A stretch of DNA of 19,444 nucleotides from Syntrophaceae bacterium UBA6078 (GTDB lineage: Bacteria > Desulfobacterota > Syntrophia > Syntrophales > UBA2210), in contig DIXO01000074.1 of assembly GCA_002428735.1 (NCBI GenBank), positions 1 through 19,444 of the forward strand. Direction: 5' to 3'. Positions 1 through 7,533 of this stretch are shown one piece after another. Within the stretch, counting starts at the first letter, position 1; each line of letters begins with the position of its first letter. Both the position numbers and the translations under genes were made by a program. The notes beneath the pieces are model-generated. The model was not told the DNA's origin. It did no database searches and was given only the letters and a program-made list of their open reading frames with translations.

Positions 1-59
1 CGATACAAAGCGGACAACTCATGTGCTACAAAGCCGGACAGTTCTATTTGCTCTTGACA
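1..59. mobile_element. Possible insertion-sequence terminus (element lies to the left of the window)
   Basis: The first 59 bases hold two near-identical copies of TACAAAGC(C)GGACA, at 4-16 and 27-40, about 23 bp apart, and then run to a TTGACA at 54-59. Read on the other strand, the end would start TGTCAAGAG and carry repeated GTCCG-containing boxes. Multiple short terminal repeats with a TGT...ACA-type end are typical of IS21-like elements (family knowledge). No transposase is visible because the window starts here. The sequence to the right is AT-rich and non-coding for about 60 bp, which fits an insertion boundary. The family assignment is a guess. Confidence 0.3.
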
Positions 60-121
60 TGTTAAATTAATTTTAGTTAAATATCAGTATAAAACTAATA
101 GTGAGGTTCTTCACTTTTTGA

Positions 122-226
122 ACAGCCAACGATGAGCAAATCGGCAGTGGCCGCAAGTACGGTTTGTATCCAAACCAGTTATTTACTGGTCGTGTCAATA
201 CAGAACAAGCGGAGCTTGAATTCTAA
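122..226 (+). pseudogene. 3' remnant of an unidentified protein gene
   Basis: One frame reads about 34 residues of protein-like sequence ending at TAA (224-226), including GRKYGLYPNQLFTGRV and a tail EQAELEF. The same frame has a TGA just upstream (119-121), no start codon and no ribosome binding site, and the DNA between it and the left-edge IS-like terminus is AT-rich and non-coding. It looks like the C-terminal end of a gene whose 5' part was lost by insertion or deletion. I do not recognise the family. A chance open frame cannot be excluded. Confidence 0.3.
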
Positions 227-266
227 GATATTATGTCCCTAAAAACATGGATGCTTACTTACCAGT

Positions 267-1268
267 TTAATATCCCAACCTTTTATCCACCAAGTTGAGC
301 ATGGGCTCCCCCTCCTGAAATCGGCGCAGATTTTCAGTAAATATTTTAATCAACCGATCTCTGTTATGAGGTGAAGCATAACCATAATGGGGAGTAATAA
401 TGACATTATCCATGTCCCACAAAGGAGAGTCTGCAGGAAGGGGTTCTTTCTCAAAAACATCCAGCCCCGCACCGGCAATCCAGCCTTCCTGAAGTGCTTT
501 CACCAAAGCGTTTTCTTGAATAAGCGAACCGCGAGCCACGTTGATAATATACGCAGATTTTTTCATGGCCTTCAATTCATTTTCGCCTATCATTCCTATG
601 GTTTCAGGGGTCATGGGAGCTGTAAGTACCACCCAGTCTGCCTCGGCAAGTATATCCTTAAGGCCGTCCCGACCATACATTCTCTCAATATGGGATACAA
701 CAATTTCCGGGTTGCGGCGCAATCCCAAAACGCGAATATTCATTCCTTTTGCTTTTTCAGCGGTTTTTAAACCAACCTTGCCAACACCAATCAATCCCAT
801 TGTGGTGCCTTCCAATTCGATGACAACTCCGCTACGATTCCATTCGTGCATGTTCTGATATTTAATATGATGTTGAATGCCGCGGGCAAGCGTCAAGATC
901 ATGCACATAATGTGCTCAGCGACGGGTATGGCATTATATCCTGATCCACTTGTCAGGATCAGATCGCTTTCAGCAATTTCTGGGTATTTTAACAACCAAT
1001 TCGCACCTGCCCCAGTTTGTTGAATCCATTGAAGATTGGGCATTTCTTTGAATCGAGAATGCCATGTCCACGGAGCAAAGGCCACCTGTACTCTTGAAGC
1101 AATTTCACCCGCCCGCTTTTCCCATTCTTTTTGATCATGGACAACGACAATTTCCGCAAAAGGTGCAGCCTTGCGGATTGCATTCAAATGTTGACTTGTT
1201 ATAGTAGAATAAGGAATAGGGCCAGCAAGAGCGATCAAAATCATATTAATATTACGTTTTTTCACCAT
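267..1268 (-). CDS. D-isomer-specific 2-hydroxyacid dehydrogenase (NAD(P)-dependent)
   Basis: This 333-residue cytoplasmic enzyme would interconvert a 2-hydroxyacid and its 2-oxoacid with NAD(P)H; the substrate cannot be read from sequence. The Rossmann motif GLIGVGKVG is at 158-166. The expected catalytic set is present: Arg246 in NVARGSLI, Glu275 in DVFEKEPL and His294 in ITPHYGY. The C-terminus NLVDKRLGY and the length fit the family. The start is ambiguous: an AGGAGG lies only 2 nt before the ATG (1266-1268) but 5 nt before the GTG that is codon 2 (1263-1265), so that GTG may be the real start. The gene stands alone on the minus strand in a stretch visibly richer in AT than the rest of the window, between an IS-like end and an empty intergenic region, so acquisition by transfer is plausible. 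Confidence 0.9.
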   Translation of the reverse strand: MVKKRNINMILIALAGPIPYSTITSQHLNAIRKAAPFAEIVVVHDQKEWEKRAGEIASRVQVAFAPWTWHSRFKEMPNLQWIQQTGAGANWLLKYPEIAESDLILTSGSGYNAIPVAEHIMCMILTLARGIQHHIKYQNMHEWNRSGVVIELEGTTMGLIGVGKVGLKTAEKAKGMNIRVLGLRRNPEIVVSHIERMYGRDGLKDILAEADWVVLTAPMTPETIGMIGENELKAMKKSAYIINVARGSLIQENALVKALQEGWIAGAGLDVFEKEPLPADSPLWDMDNVIITPHYGYASPHNRDRLIKIFTENLRRFQEGEPMLNLVDKRLGY

Positions 1269-1808
1269 CGCCTCCTGATCAAATACTTGGAATAAACTAC
1301 CTTAGGCTATCTTAAAAGTACGAGTTTAGCTCGGGTTGTCCACAGTTTGTTGGGGTCTATTTTCCATCGGATAAAGGGTGGGGCGTTCGTGGATTCGATA
1401 CTGCAAAACAATAGACGATATCACCTCGGAAGAGGGGCTACATACATCTTTTTACCTCAAAAAAGTTTCAACAGTTCTCGTTTTCCTCATACAAAAATCA
1501 CTAAGCTCCTTAAAGGACGTAGAATATAGTCCTATCTAGATTGAACTAATGGCCTCCGCGTAAATCGCCGTTTCTGTTGAGTACTGTTGGAGATTGACGT
1601 TTACAAAACAAGAGAACCACCTCTTTAACATTTATGATCAGTTAAAAGATTGCAGGAAAGGAGGTTTCGACTGAAATATAACTGGATTCTAAGCTATATA
1701 AGGGAGGAATGCAAGTATCATATGGTGGACTGTCATATGGTGGACAAAACCAATCGGACATCATTATGCACGACAAAGAAAAGCATCAAAAATGGTAAGC
1801 CTGTACGT
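1269..1808. other. Intergenic region without a supportable gene
   Basis: This stretch of about 540 bp separates the dehydrogenase from the 3' end of the enoyl-CoA hydratase. The open frames here are short, have no recognisable protein motifs, and the longest runs into the hydratase gene in a shadow frame. Composition is AT-rich. The only clear structure is a 13-bp tandem repeat at 1718-1745, next to a purine-rich GGGAGG (1702-1707). I see no tRNA, no convincing terminator and no clear promoter. It may be the decayed flank of a mobile element or island. Confidence 0.5.
1718..1745. repeat. 13-bp direct repeat, period 15
   Basis: TCATATGGTGGAC occurs at 1718-1730 and again at 1733-1745, separated by two bases. 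It is followed by ACAAAACCAATCGGACAT, so GGAC-containing boxes recur at intervals, loosely like the spaced boxes at the left edge of the window. It could be the end of a mobile-element remnant or a protein-binding site; nothing further can be said from the sequence. Confidence 0.45.
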
Positions 1809-2588
1809 TCAATCACCGTCGGTTTCTTTGATGCCAAGCGCCTGCCGCATCCTGTTTCGTTGAGCCTCCGACCCCTCACAGGGTTTCATGGCAAGAATCG
1901 AATACTGCATTGCCGTTTCTAGATCGCTGGTGAGCCATTTGTGGATGATATCTTTCTGTACAGCCAGGGCCGACGGATCCATATCGCACAGATCCGAGAT
2001 CCGTTCCTTGAGCCGTTGCTCCAGCACGGATTCACCCACCACTTCGTTGACGAGTCCCATCTGAAGGGCCTGAGAGGCATCGTAGCTTCGACCGAAATAG
2101 CACATCTCCTTTGCCTTGAGAAGTCCCACCACCGGAACCAGTAATGCCGACTCCACCATGCAGGGAATACCCACTTTCATTTCCGGGAGAGAGAAAACGG
2201 CTTTATCGTTCGCTATGACATAATCACAAGAGAGCATCAATTCCAGGGCCGCACCGAAGCAATATCCTTCAACGACGCACAGAACAAGCTGGGGAAGTTG
2301 CATCAGATCGCGGCAGCATCCATGGATGGCACGACCGATTTCATCCACGGCGGAACAGAAAGTCTGATATTCTTCCCGAATATCCATACCTGCACTGAAC
2401 GCGCGTCCCCCGGCTCCCCGGAGGACGATGATACTGACGGATCTGTCCTCCCTGACCTCAAGAATGGTGCGATGGAGCATCCCCCACAGTTCGAGGGTCA
2501 TGGCGTTGTGCTTCTCGGGCCGGTTCAGGGTAAGGATAACGTGGCGTCCGTTGCGCTCGGTCAGCAATATGGGCGCGGTTTGATTCAT
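1809..2588 (-). CDS. Enoyl-CoA hydratase/isomerase (crotonase) family protein
   Basis: This 259-residue crotonase-fold enzyme probably adds water across an enoyl-CoA double bond, as in beta-oxidation or aromatic/alicyclic acyl-CoA degradation. The CoA-binding and first oxyanion-hole segment is AFSAGMD at 63-69. The second is FGAALEL at 111-117, followed by SCDYVIAN. By alignment with rat crotonase, Glu116 (in ALEL) and Glu136 (in SLPEMKVG) match the two catalytic glutamates Glu144 and Glu164, so hydratase activity is likely. GGGAGG lies 7 nt before the ATG. It is the last gene after the Flx-Hdr genes on the same strand, 98 nt beyond flxA, and may be co-transcribed with them, which would link that complex to acyl-CoA metabolism. 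The exact substrate is unknown; a dedicated isomerase or lyase of the superfamily is possible. Confidence 0.88.
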   Translation of the reverse strand: MNQTAPILLTERNGRHVILTLNRPEKHNAMTLELWGMLHRTILEVREDRSVSIIVLRGAGGRAFSAGMDIREEYQTFCSAVDEIGRAIHGCCRDLMQLPQLVLCVVEGYCFGAALELMLSCDYVIANDKAVFSLPEMKVGIPCMVESALLVPVVGLLKAKEMCYFGRSYDASQALQMGLVNEVVGESVLEQRLKERISDLCDMDPSALAVQKDIIHKWLTSDLETAMQYSILAMKPCEGSEAQRNRMRQALGIKETDGD

Positions 2589-2686
2589 GCGGGACCTCCC
2601 TTTTTCTTAATTGGAGCCCGGCAGACGGTGACTCCATGCGGAAAAGCAGGGGAGATGTAAGAGATGTACAGGTGATTACGTAACGC

Positions 2687-3526
2687 TTAATACTCTTTTG
2701 TCAGTTTGTCCAGTTCGGCCAGGGAGAAGACCGGGCCGTCCTTGCAGACGTACTTGCTTCCCACATTGCACCGGCCGCATTTCCCGATGCCGCACTTCAT
2801 ACGCATCTCAAGCGATGTGTAGATATTATCCTTCGAAAAACCAAGGTTGAAAAAGACAGGCAGGGTAAACCGGATCATGATCGGAGGACCGCAGATCACC
2901 GCCACCGCGTTCTCCGAACCCGGCGCCACCTGCTCGCAAACCGCGGGAACAAATCCCTCTCTCCCCGTCCAGGTCGCGTCACCCTTATCCACCGTCACGT
3001 TCATGTCGATGTCGTCTCTTTTCTCCCAGGCGGCAAGCTCGTCCTTGTAGATCAACAGACCGGGTTCCCGGGCACCGTACACTACCGTGATCTTCCCGAA
3101 ATCAGCCCGGTTCCCTTCGTGGATCATATAATTGATGAGGGACCGCAGGGTTGTAAAGGCAAAACCTCCCCCCACGATCACGACGTTTTTTCCCTTCAGA
3201 TAGTCGATCGGCCACGTGTTCCCCAGAGGCCCCCGCACGCCCATCCGAAACCCTTCTTCGATGCTGTGGAGCTCTGACGTTACCACCCCCGCCCTCTGCA
3301 CCGTAAATTCCAGGTAGCCGGGCTGGGTCGGCGACGAGGCGATCCCGATCGGCGACTCCCCCTTCCCGAAAATCGACAGCTCGGCAAACTGACCGGGCAT
3401 ATATGAAAACCGCTCTTCGTCCTCCTTGTTCACAAAAGTCAGACGAAAGGTCTTGATGTCCTTCGTTGTTACCTCAGTTATGACCTTGTCCACATCAACG
3501 GGTATCGGTATGTATGGGTTCTGCAT
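2687..3526 (-). CDS. flxA: FlxA-like FAD/NAD(P)H-binding electron-input subunit
   Basis: A ferredoxin-reductase-type flavoprotein that would oxidise NAD(P)H and feed electrons to the Flx-Hdr complex; it also resembles sulfhydrogenase gamma subunits. Counting from an upstream GTG (3538), the FAD segment is FSYMPGQFAEL (44-54) with SPIGIASSP, the pyridine-nucleotide loop is VIVGGGFAFTTL (120-131), and the nicotinamide-side motif is VICGPP (214-219). Four cysteines at 249, 254, 257 and 265 (CGIGKCGRCNVG...YVCKDG) would bind a [2Fe-2S] cluster. I chose the ATG at 3526 (279 residues) because GTGGAG lies 6 nt before it, whereas the upstream GTG has no Shine-Dalgarno sequence and is itself part of that site. 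The gene lies immediately after the flxB-like gene. The flx assignment rests on family and gene order. Confidence 0.85.
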   Translation of the reverse strand: MQNPYIPIPVDVDKVITEVTTKDIKTFRLTFVNKEDEERFSYMPGQFAELSIFGKGESPIGIASSPTQPGYLEFTVQRAGVVTSELHSIEEGFRMGVRGPLGNTWPIDYLKGKNVVIVGGGFAFTTLRSLINYMIHEGNRADFGKITVVYGAREPGLLIYKDELAAWEKRDDIDMNVTVDKGDATWTGREGFVPAVCEQVAPGSENAVAVICGPPIMIRFTLPVFFNLGFSKDNIYTSLEMRMKCGIGKCGRCNVGSKYVCKDGPVFSLAELDKLTKEY

Positions 3527-3541
3527 CGGTATCTCCACAAA

Positions 3542-4567
3542 CTATAGGTTTGAAATGTCTGTTACGATCTTTCGTATATCAATGTTCACCGGGCAGTACA
3601 TGACGCAGCGGCCGCAGCCGACGCAGGCGATGGCATCATAATTGTCCACAAAGTACTTGAACTTGTGCATGGCCCGCTGCCTCCACCGTTGCTTCTGGGA
3701 GGGGCGGGGATTGTGGCCCGATGTCTCCATCGTAAAGAGCCACGACATGCAGGAATCCCACGAGCGGATTCTCCGGCCGTCTTCTTTCTTGATCTCGTCG
3801 GTGATGTCAAAACAGTGACAGGTAGGGCACAGATAGGTGCAGGTCCCGCAGGCAAGGCAGCTCTGATGGATCGTATCCCAGAAGGGATGTTCGAAATTTT
3901 CATCCATCCAGGATTTTATCGCTCGCCCCGGCACCACCCCGTTGACCGCTTTTCCGGCAGCATCGGACAGCTTCTCTTTCTTCGCTTCAAGCGCCTCGTC
4001 CGCGGCCGGGAGATCACCCATTTTCTTCAGGAGTTCCTCTCCCTTCGGGGTAACGAACTCAGCAAGATAGGTATCACCCAAATCGACCAGCAACACATCG
4101 GCGCCCTCGGCTGAGAAGGGATGTCCATCCACGGAGGTACAGAAACAGGTGGTGTACGGCGGCTGTACGCAGGCAAGGGAGACGATCGTCGTCTTTTCCC
4201 GGCGGTCGATGTAGTAGGGATCCTTATATTTGGGATCGTTGAAGACGTTGTCGAGGAGAACAAAACTCCTCGCATCACAGGGGCGGACACCGAACAGCAC
4301 CGCAGGGGTCGCTTCTCCTTCCACAGTGGAAAGCTCCCTCCCCCGCTCAGTTTTCATGTACCGCATCATCACTTCAGTCTGGGGGAAAAAGAAGTTCTTC
4401 GGGGCGTTCTTTGTATTGTCAAACTCCAGGAGAGGCTCCATCTCCTCCTCCAGAACCGTGAAGAGAACATTATCCTCATCCCGGACGGGAGCATATACGA
4501 CCATGTTCTCCGCCATCTTCTTGATTATACCGGCCAAGGCGTCTTTCTTGATTACTCTCTTTTCCAT
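3542..4567 (-). CDS. FlxB-like 4Fe-4S dicluster subunit (sulfhydrogenase beta-like)
   Basis: This 341-residue soluble electron-transfer protein would relay electrons between FlxA and the rest of the complex. The N-terminal two thirds contain GVRPCDARSF (Cys97), as in HydB/FrhB-like proteins. The C-terminal third carries two [4Fe-4S] motifs: C237, C240, C243, C247 (CLACGTCTYLCP, followed by TCHC) and C315, C318, C321, C325 (CVGCGRCVMYCP). It matches the 336-residue product encoded at 6035-7045 along most of its length, so the two are paralogues within one operon. A GGGGAG sits only 2 nt before the ATG. HdrB ends 45 nt upstream and flxA follows directly. It is probably FlxB, but which paralogue deserves that letter is inferred from its place beside flxA. 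Confidence 0.85.
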   Translation of the reverse strand: MEKRVIKKDALAGIIKKMAENMVVYAPVRDEDNVLFTVLEEEMEPLLEFDNTKNAPKNFFFPQTEVMMRYMKTERGRELSTVEGEATPAVLFGVRPCDARSFVLLDNVFNDPKYKDPYYIDRREKTTIVSLACVQPPYTTCFCTSVDGHPFSAEGADVLLVDLGDTYLAEFVTPKGEELLKKMGDLPAADEALEAKKEKLSDAAGKAVNGVVPGRAIKSWMDENFEHPFWDTIHQSCLACGTCTYLCPTCHCFDITDEIKKEDGRRIRSWDSCMSWLFTMETSGHNPRPSQKQRWRQRAMHKFKYFVDNYDAIACVGCGRCVMYCPVNIDIRKIVTDISNL

Positions 4568-4612
4568 ATCTCCCCTTAGTTGCCTCGTTTATAGTATCAA
4601 CATGTAAAGACT

Positions 4613-5464
4613 CTATAACAATCCCAGTGACGTCATAAGGGGCCGCGGGTCAACATTGTGCATCTTGAACCATGATTCAGGTCCCTTCAGGCCGAGGGCA
4701 AGGGCGACAATCTCGGTGAAGTAGAATACCGGGAGTCTCACGTCTTTACTGGCCCGCGTGTCCAGGTTTGCAAAGCAGACCGGACAGGCCGTTACGATGC
4801 AATTTGCTCCCGCCTCCGTGGCCATCCGCATCATCTTGTCCACAAGGGTTACGACCATCGCTGACTTGCTGAGGGTCAGACTTCCCCCGCAACAGTCCGT
4901 TTTGCACGACCAGTTGCGCACATCAGCCCCCAGGGCTCCCATGATCCCGTCCATCATGTAGGGATTCTCGTAATCATCAAACTGGCACACCTCGGGGGGT
5001 CTCAGGAGGAGACAGCCGTAATAGGATACCGGCTTGAGGCCATCGAGATTCCTGGTAACGGCCTCTCTGAGACGCTCAAGGCCGATATCATTATAGATAA
5101 TATCTATGGGATTTCTCACCGAGACGCTGGCATCGTACTGCGCCCCCACGATCTCCTCTATCTCAGTCTTCAAGGAATCGTCTTCTTCGAGGTGGTGCTG
5201 GGCGCTCTTGAAGCGATTGAAACAGGCCGCGCAGGGAACCATCATGGTGGCCAGCCCATCTTTCTGCGCGGCGATGATATTGCGCGCCGGAAGAGCGACG
5301 GACAGCTTGAAATTGGTCATATGGGCCGAAGACGCGCCGCAGCAGGACCAGTCATCTACCTCTTGCAGTTCGATTCCCAAGGCATCGCTGACAGCCTTTA
5401 CCGACTGGTCATATTCTTTCCCTGTGGCGTGGAGCGAACATCCTGGATAGTATGAAACTTTCAA
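4613..5464 (-). CDS. hdrB: Heterodisulfide reductase subunit B-like (HdrB)
   Basis: This 283-residue protein has two CCG domains, each of which would bind a non-cubane [4Fe-4S] cluster that reduces a disulfide or equivalent substrate. CCG1 cysteines are C9, C41, C42, C78, C81; CCG2 cysteines are C151, C191, C192, C227, C230. All positions expected for both clusters are present, so the site looks functional. Heterodisulfide is the substrate in methanogens; in bacteria the acceptor (for example DsrC or another thiol) is not fixed by this sequence. The start is TTG (5462-5464), supported by a strong AAGGAGG 6 nt upstream (5471-5477) and by the MKVSYYPGC start typical of HdrB. HdrC lies 31 nt upstream, as expected for an HdrBC pair. 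Confidence 0.93.
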   Translation of the reverse strand: MKVSYYPGCSLHATGKEYDQSVKAVSDALGIELQEVDDWSCCGASSAHMTNFKLSVALPARNIIAAQKDGLATMMVPCAACFNRFKSAQHHLEEDDSLKTEIEEIVGAQYDASVSVRNPIDIIYNDIGLERLREAVTRNLDGLKPVSYYGCLLLRPPEVCQFDDYENPYMMDGIMGALGADVRNWSCKTDCCGGSLTLSKSAMVVTLVDKMMRMATEAGANCIVTACPVCFANLDTRASKDVRLPVFYFTEIVALALGLKGPESWFKMHNVDPRPLMTSLGLL

Positions 5465-5470
5465 CTACAG

Positions 5471-5477
5471 CCTCCTT
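5471..5477 (-). promoter_or_regulatory. Strong ribosome binding site that supports the TTG start of hdrB
   Basis: AAGGAGG on the minus strand, 6 nt before the TTG codon. It is the best Shine-Dalgarno match in the operon and offsets the weak start codon. Confidence 0.7.
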
Positions 5478-5495
5478 CAACATGGGGCATATATG

Positions 5496-6020
5496 CTACT
5501 TCCCCGTTGCTTTGAATATTTCTCGTACCGATTTCATGTCCTTTGTCCGGGGAGAAACGGGCTTGATCTTGCCTTTCATGAACATGCTGAGCCCCAGCCC
5601 CATGTCGGAGAAGAGATCCCCCGATTTCAGCTTGTACTGAACAAGCATCATGGGTTCATTGATCCGCCCTCCCATCTTGATGCTGGAGAGAAAGGCTTCA
5701 TGAAACTTGACAATATTCTTCTCTCCTTTCGATGCGCCCGATTCGATGGCCATCTCTCTCAAGGTATCCATCATCCGGGCGATATCAACATCATTGGGAC
5801 ACCGCGTCACGCATGTCTCGCATGAAGCGCAGAGCCATATGGTGGAGCTGGTCAGCACCTCATCCTTCATCCCCATTTGTATCATTTTTATGACAGCATT
5901 GGGGTTGTACTCCATCGCGAATGCGACGGGGCACCCCGCCGTGCATTTCCTGCAGTGGAAACATCTCTGAATGGGGACTCCCCCCATCCTGCCATTCACT
6001 TCTTCCAGAAAAGTACTCAT
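5496..6020 (-). CDS. hdrC: Heterodisulfide reductase subunit C-like (HdrC)
   Basis: This 174-residue small ferredoxin-like subunit would carry electrons from HdrA to HdrB. Two classical [4Fe-4S] motifs are present: C20, C23, C26, C30 (CFHCRKCTAGCP) and C64, C67, C70, C74 (CASCETCVTRCP). Length and spacing are normal for HdrC, and there are no membrane segments, so this is the soluble type and not a fused, membrane-bound HdrE/DsrM-like protein. GGAG lies 5 nt before the ATG. The gene is 14 nt downstream of the FlxC-like gene and 31 nt upstream of hdrB, as expected for coupled expression. Confidence 0.93.
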   Translation of the reverse strand: MSTFLEEVNGRMGGVPIQRCFHCRKCTAGCPVAFAMEYNPNAVIKMIQMGMKDEVLTSSTIWLCASCETCVTRCPNDVDIARMMDTLREMAIESGASKGEKNIVKFHEAFLSSIKMGGRINEPMMLVQYKLKSGDLFSDMGLGLSMFMKGKIKPVSPRTKDMKSVREIFKATGK

Positions 6021-6034
6021 CGTGTCTCCGTATT

Positions 6035-7045
6035 CTATGGCTCAAAGATAAATTCTTCTTTATCGTTCTCCCTGTGGACGCTCAGGCTGGGAGCGCTCTC
6101 CAGCGATTCCCCCGCCCGGTGGTTAAAGAGCTGAAGATCGTCCTTGTCCAGCTTCTTGAGGAACTTCCGCAGGTCGACCCCCATGGGGCACACCTCCACA
6201 CAGGAGCCGCAATCAACGCACCGGCCCACCATGTGAAACATCCGCATGAACTGGAACACCTGCGTGTCGCTTTCATCGATGCCGGCCCCCACCCACCGGG
6301 GCTGGCTCTGCTCGACGAAACAGACCTTGCAGTAGCAGGAAGGGCAGGTGTTGCGGCAGGCGTAACACCGTATGCATTTGGCCATCTCCTTGGTGAAATA
6401 GGCCCACCGTTCATCGATCGGAAGTTCTTCAAAGGCGTCAACCGCGTTATACTCCTTCTCACCATCGGGCATGGGCGGGGCCGCATCTCCGATCATCACA
6501 TCCGATATGACGGGATTGTTGAACCGGCAGGTGAGGCAACTGTCCGCCAGCACCTCGTTGACGGTGATGTCCCTCTTACCGCCCTTCGTCTCTACGGACA
6601 GGGCGTCGCCCGCAACCGTGCAGGTCGTTATCTCTGCGCCGTTTACCGCCATGGACAGCTTCTTATTGGCAATGTATCCCGTGCAGGGGACTCCGATAAT
6701 AACAACCTGATCCCGGTCATATTGTTTCTCCTGGAGATGGATCACGAGAGACCGGGTCGTGCATCCGCGGGCGACGATACCCACGGTCTTCTTTGTCCGC
6801 TCCTCCGGCTTGGTCCTTACCTGGGATGCCTTATGGGCAAAGATGATGTCATGGACATACTTTGCCAGATTCACGGAGCAGAACCGGTTCCAGACAAGCC
6901 GCTCCGCGTCATCAGGGTTTGTTATGAAGCAGGGTATCGTCTGGAAGGGAAGCGTCCCCTTTTCATATCCCACGACGATATCAACCGTCCCGTCGGCAAG
7001 AAGTTTCTTCGCTTGTTCCCGCACTTGTTTCTCTATATTTTCCAC
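6035..7045 (-). CDS. FlxC-like 4Fe-4S dicluster subunit (FrhB/HydB-like)
   Basis: This 336-residue iron-sulfur protein is paralogous to the FlxB-like protein of the same operon. Its C-terminal part has two [4Fe-4S] motifs, C224, C227, C230, C234 (CIRCYACRNTCP) and C276, C279, C282, C286 (CVDCGSCVEVCP). Extra cysteines C237, C239 and C242 directly follow the first motif, and C170/C173 (DSCLTC) lie mid-protein, so more metal binding is possible. The segment ARGCTTRSL (92-100) matches GVRPCDARS of the paralogue, and PCTGY (120-124) is reminiscent of FrhB-type proteins. The start is GTG (7043-7045) with GAGGA about 10 nt upstream. It lies between flxD and hdrC and probably bridges the Flx and Hdr halves of the complex. 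Confidence 0.82.
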   Translation of the reverse strand: MENIEKQVREQAKKLLADGTVDIVVGYEKGTLPFQTIPCFITNPDDAERLVWNRFCSVNLAKYVHDIIFAHKASQVRTKPEERTKKTVGIVARGCTTRSLVIHLQEKQYDRDQVVIIGVPCTGYIANKKLSMAVNGAEITTCTVAGDALSVETKGGKRDITVNEVLADSCLTCRFNNPVISDVMIGDAAPPMPDGEKEYNAVDAFEELPIDERWAYFTKEMAKCIRCYACRNTCPSCYCKVCFVEQSQPRWVGAGIDESDTQVFQFMRMFHMVGRCVDCGSCVEVCPMGVDLRKFLKKLDKDDLQLFNHRAGESLESAPSLSVHRENDKEEFIFEP

Positions 7046-7079
7046 CGTTGTCGATTCCTCGTTCCTGTTATTTGACGGT

Positions 7080-7514
7080 TTAGAGTTTCTTCACCAGCTT
7101 TTGAGCCGGGCCAAGCGCCCGCACCTTCTCGGTCACCCCCTTGATGACCTGTGAAAACTTTTCGCCTTCCGATGCGGAAACCCAGGTAAAGATCGCCCGG
7201 TCGGGCTCGATCCCCACATAGGAGAGAAAGTTCTTCAGCATGGCGAACTTGCGCCTGGCCGACAGGTTCCCGCTGATATAGTGGCACTCCCCCGGATGAC
7301 ATCCGGAGACGAGGACGCCGTCCATCCCCTCCTGCAGGGCTTTTACCACATAAAAGGGATTCACTCTCCCCGAACAGGGGAGTCGCACCAGCCTGACATT
7401 GGGGGGATACTGCAACCGGCTGATACCGGCCAGGTCCGCCCCCGCGTAGGTACACCAGTTGCACACAAAGGCGATTATTTTCGGCTCCCAGTTTTCATTC
7501 GTTTTCTCTGTCAT
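7080..7514 (-). CDS. flxD: FlxD/MvhD-family [2Fe-2S] electron-transfer subunit
   Basis: This 144-residue protein is of the methyl-viologen-reducing hydrogenase delta (MvhD) family. In known Hdr complexes it docks on HdrA and passes electrons to its flavin through a [2Fe-2S] cluster. The conserved cysteines are present: C18 and C21 in FVCNWCTYAGAD, C47 in LPCSGRV, and C72 and C77 in SGCHPGECHY. The length is that of stand-alone MvhD, without fused ferredoxin domains. ATG start with a GAGGAG 3 nt upstream. It follows hdrA by 19 nt. No hydrogenase genes (mvhAG) are present nearby, so the electron source is the FlxA module and not H2. Confidence 0.9.
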   Translation of the reverse strand: MTEKTNENWEPKIIAFVCNWCTYAGADLAGISRLQYPPNVRLVRLPCSGRVNPFYVVKALQEGMDGVLVSGCHPGECHYISGNLSARRKFAMLKNFLSYVGIEPDRAIFTWVSASEGEKFSQVIKGVTEKVRALGPAQKLVKKL

Positions 7515-7533
7515 ATACTCCTCATTCCACCTC

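Noticed and set aside
1650..1922. 90-codon plus-strand frame in the intergenic region with a purine-rich site nearby
   Set aside because: Over a third of it is antisense to the enoyl-CoA hydratase, it has no recognisable motifs, and its composition is repeat-driven.
5921..7075. Long plus-strand frame (384 codons) opposite the hdrC and FlxC-like genes
   Set aside because: It is a shadow of genes with clear cysteine motifs on the other strand. Its own translation shows no family features.
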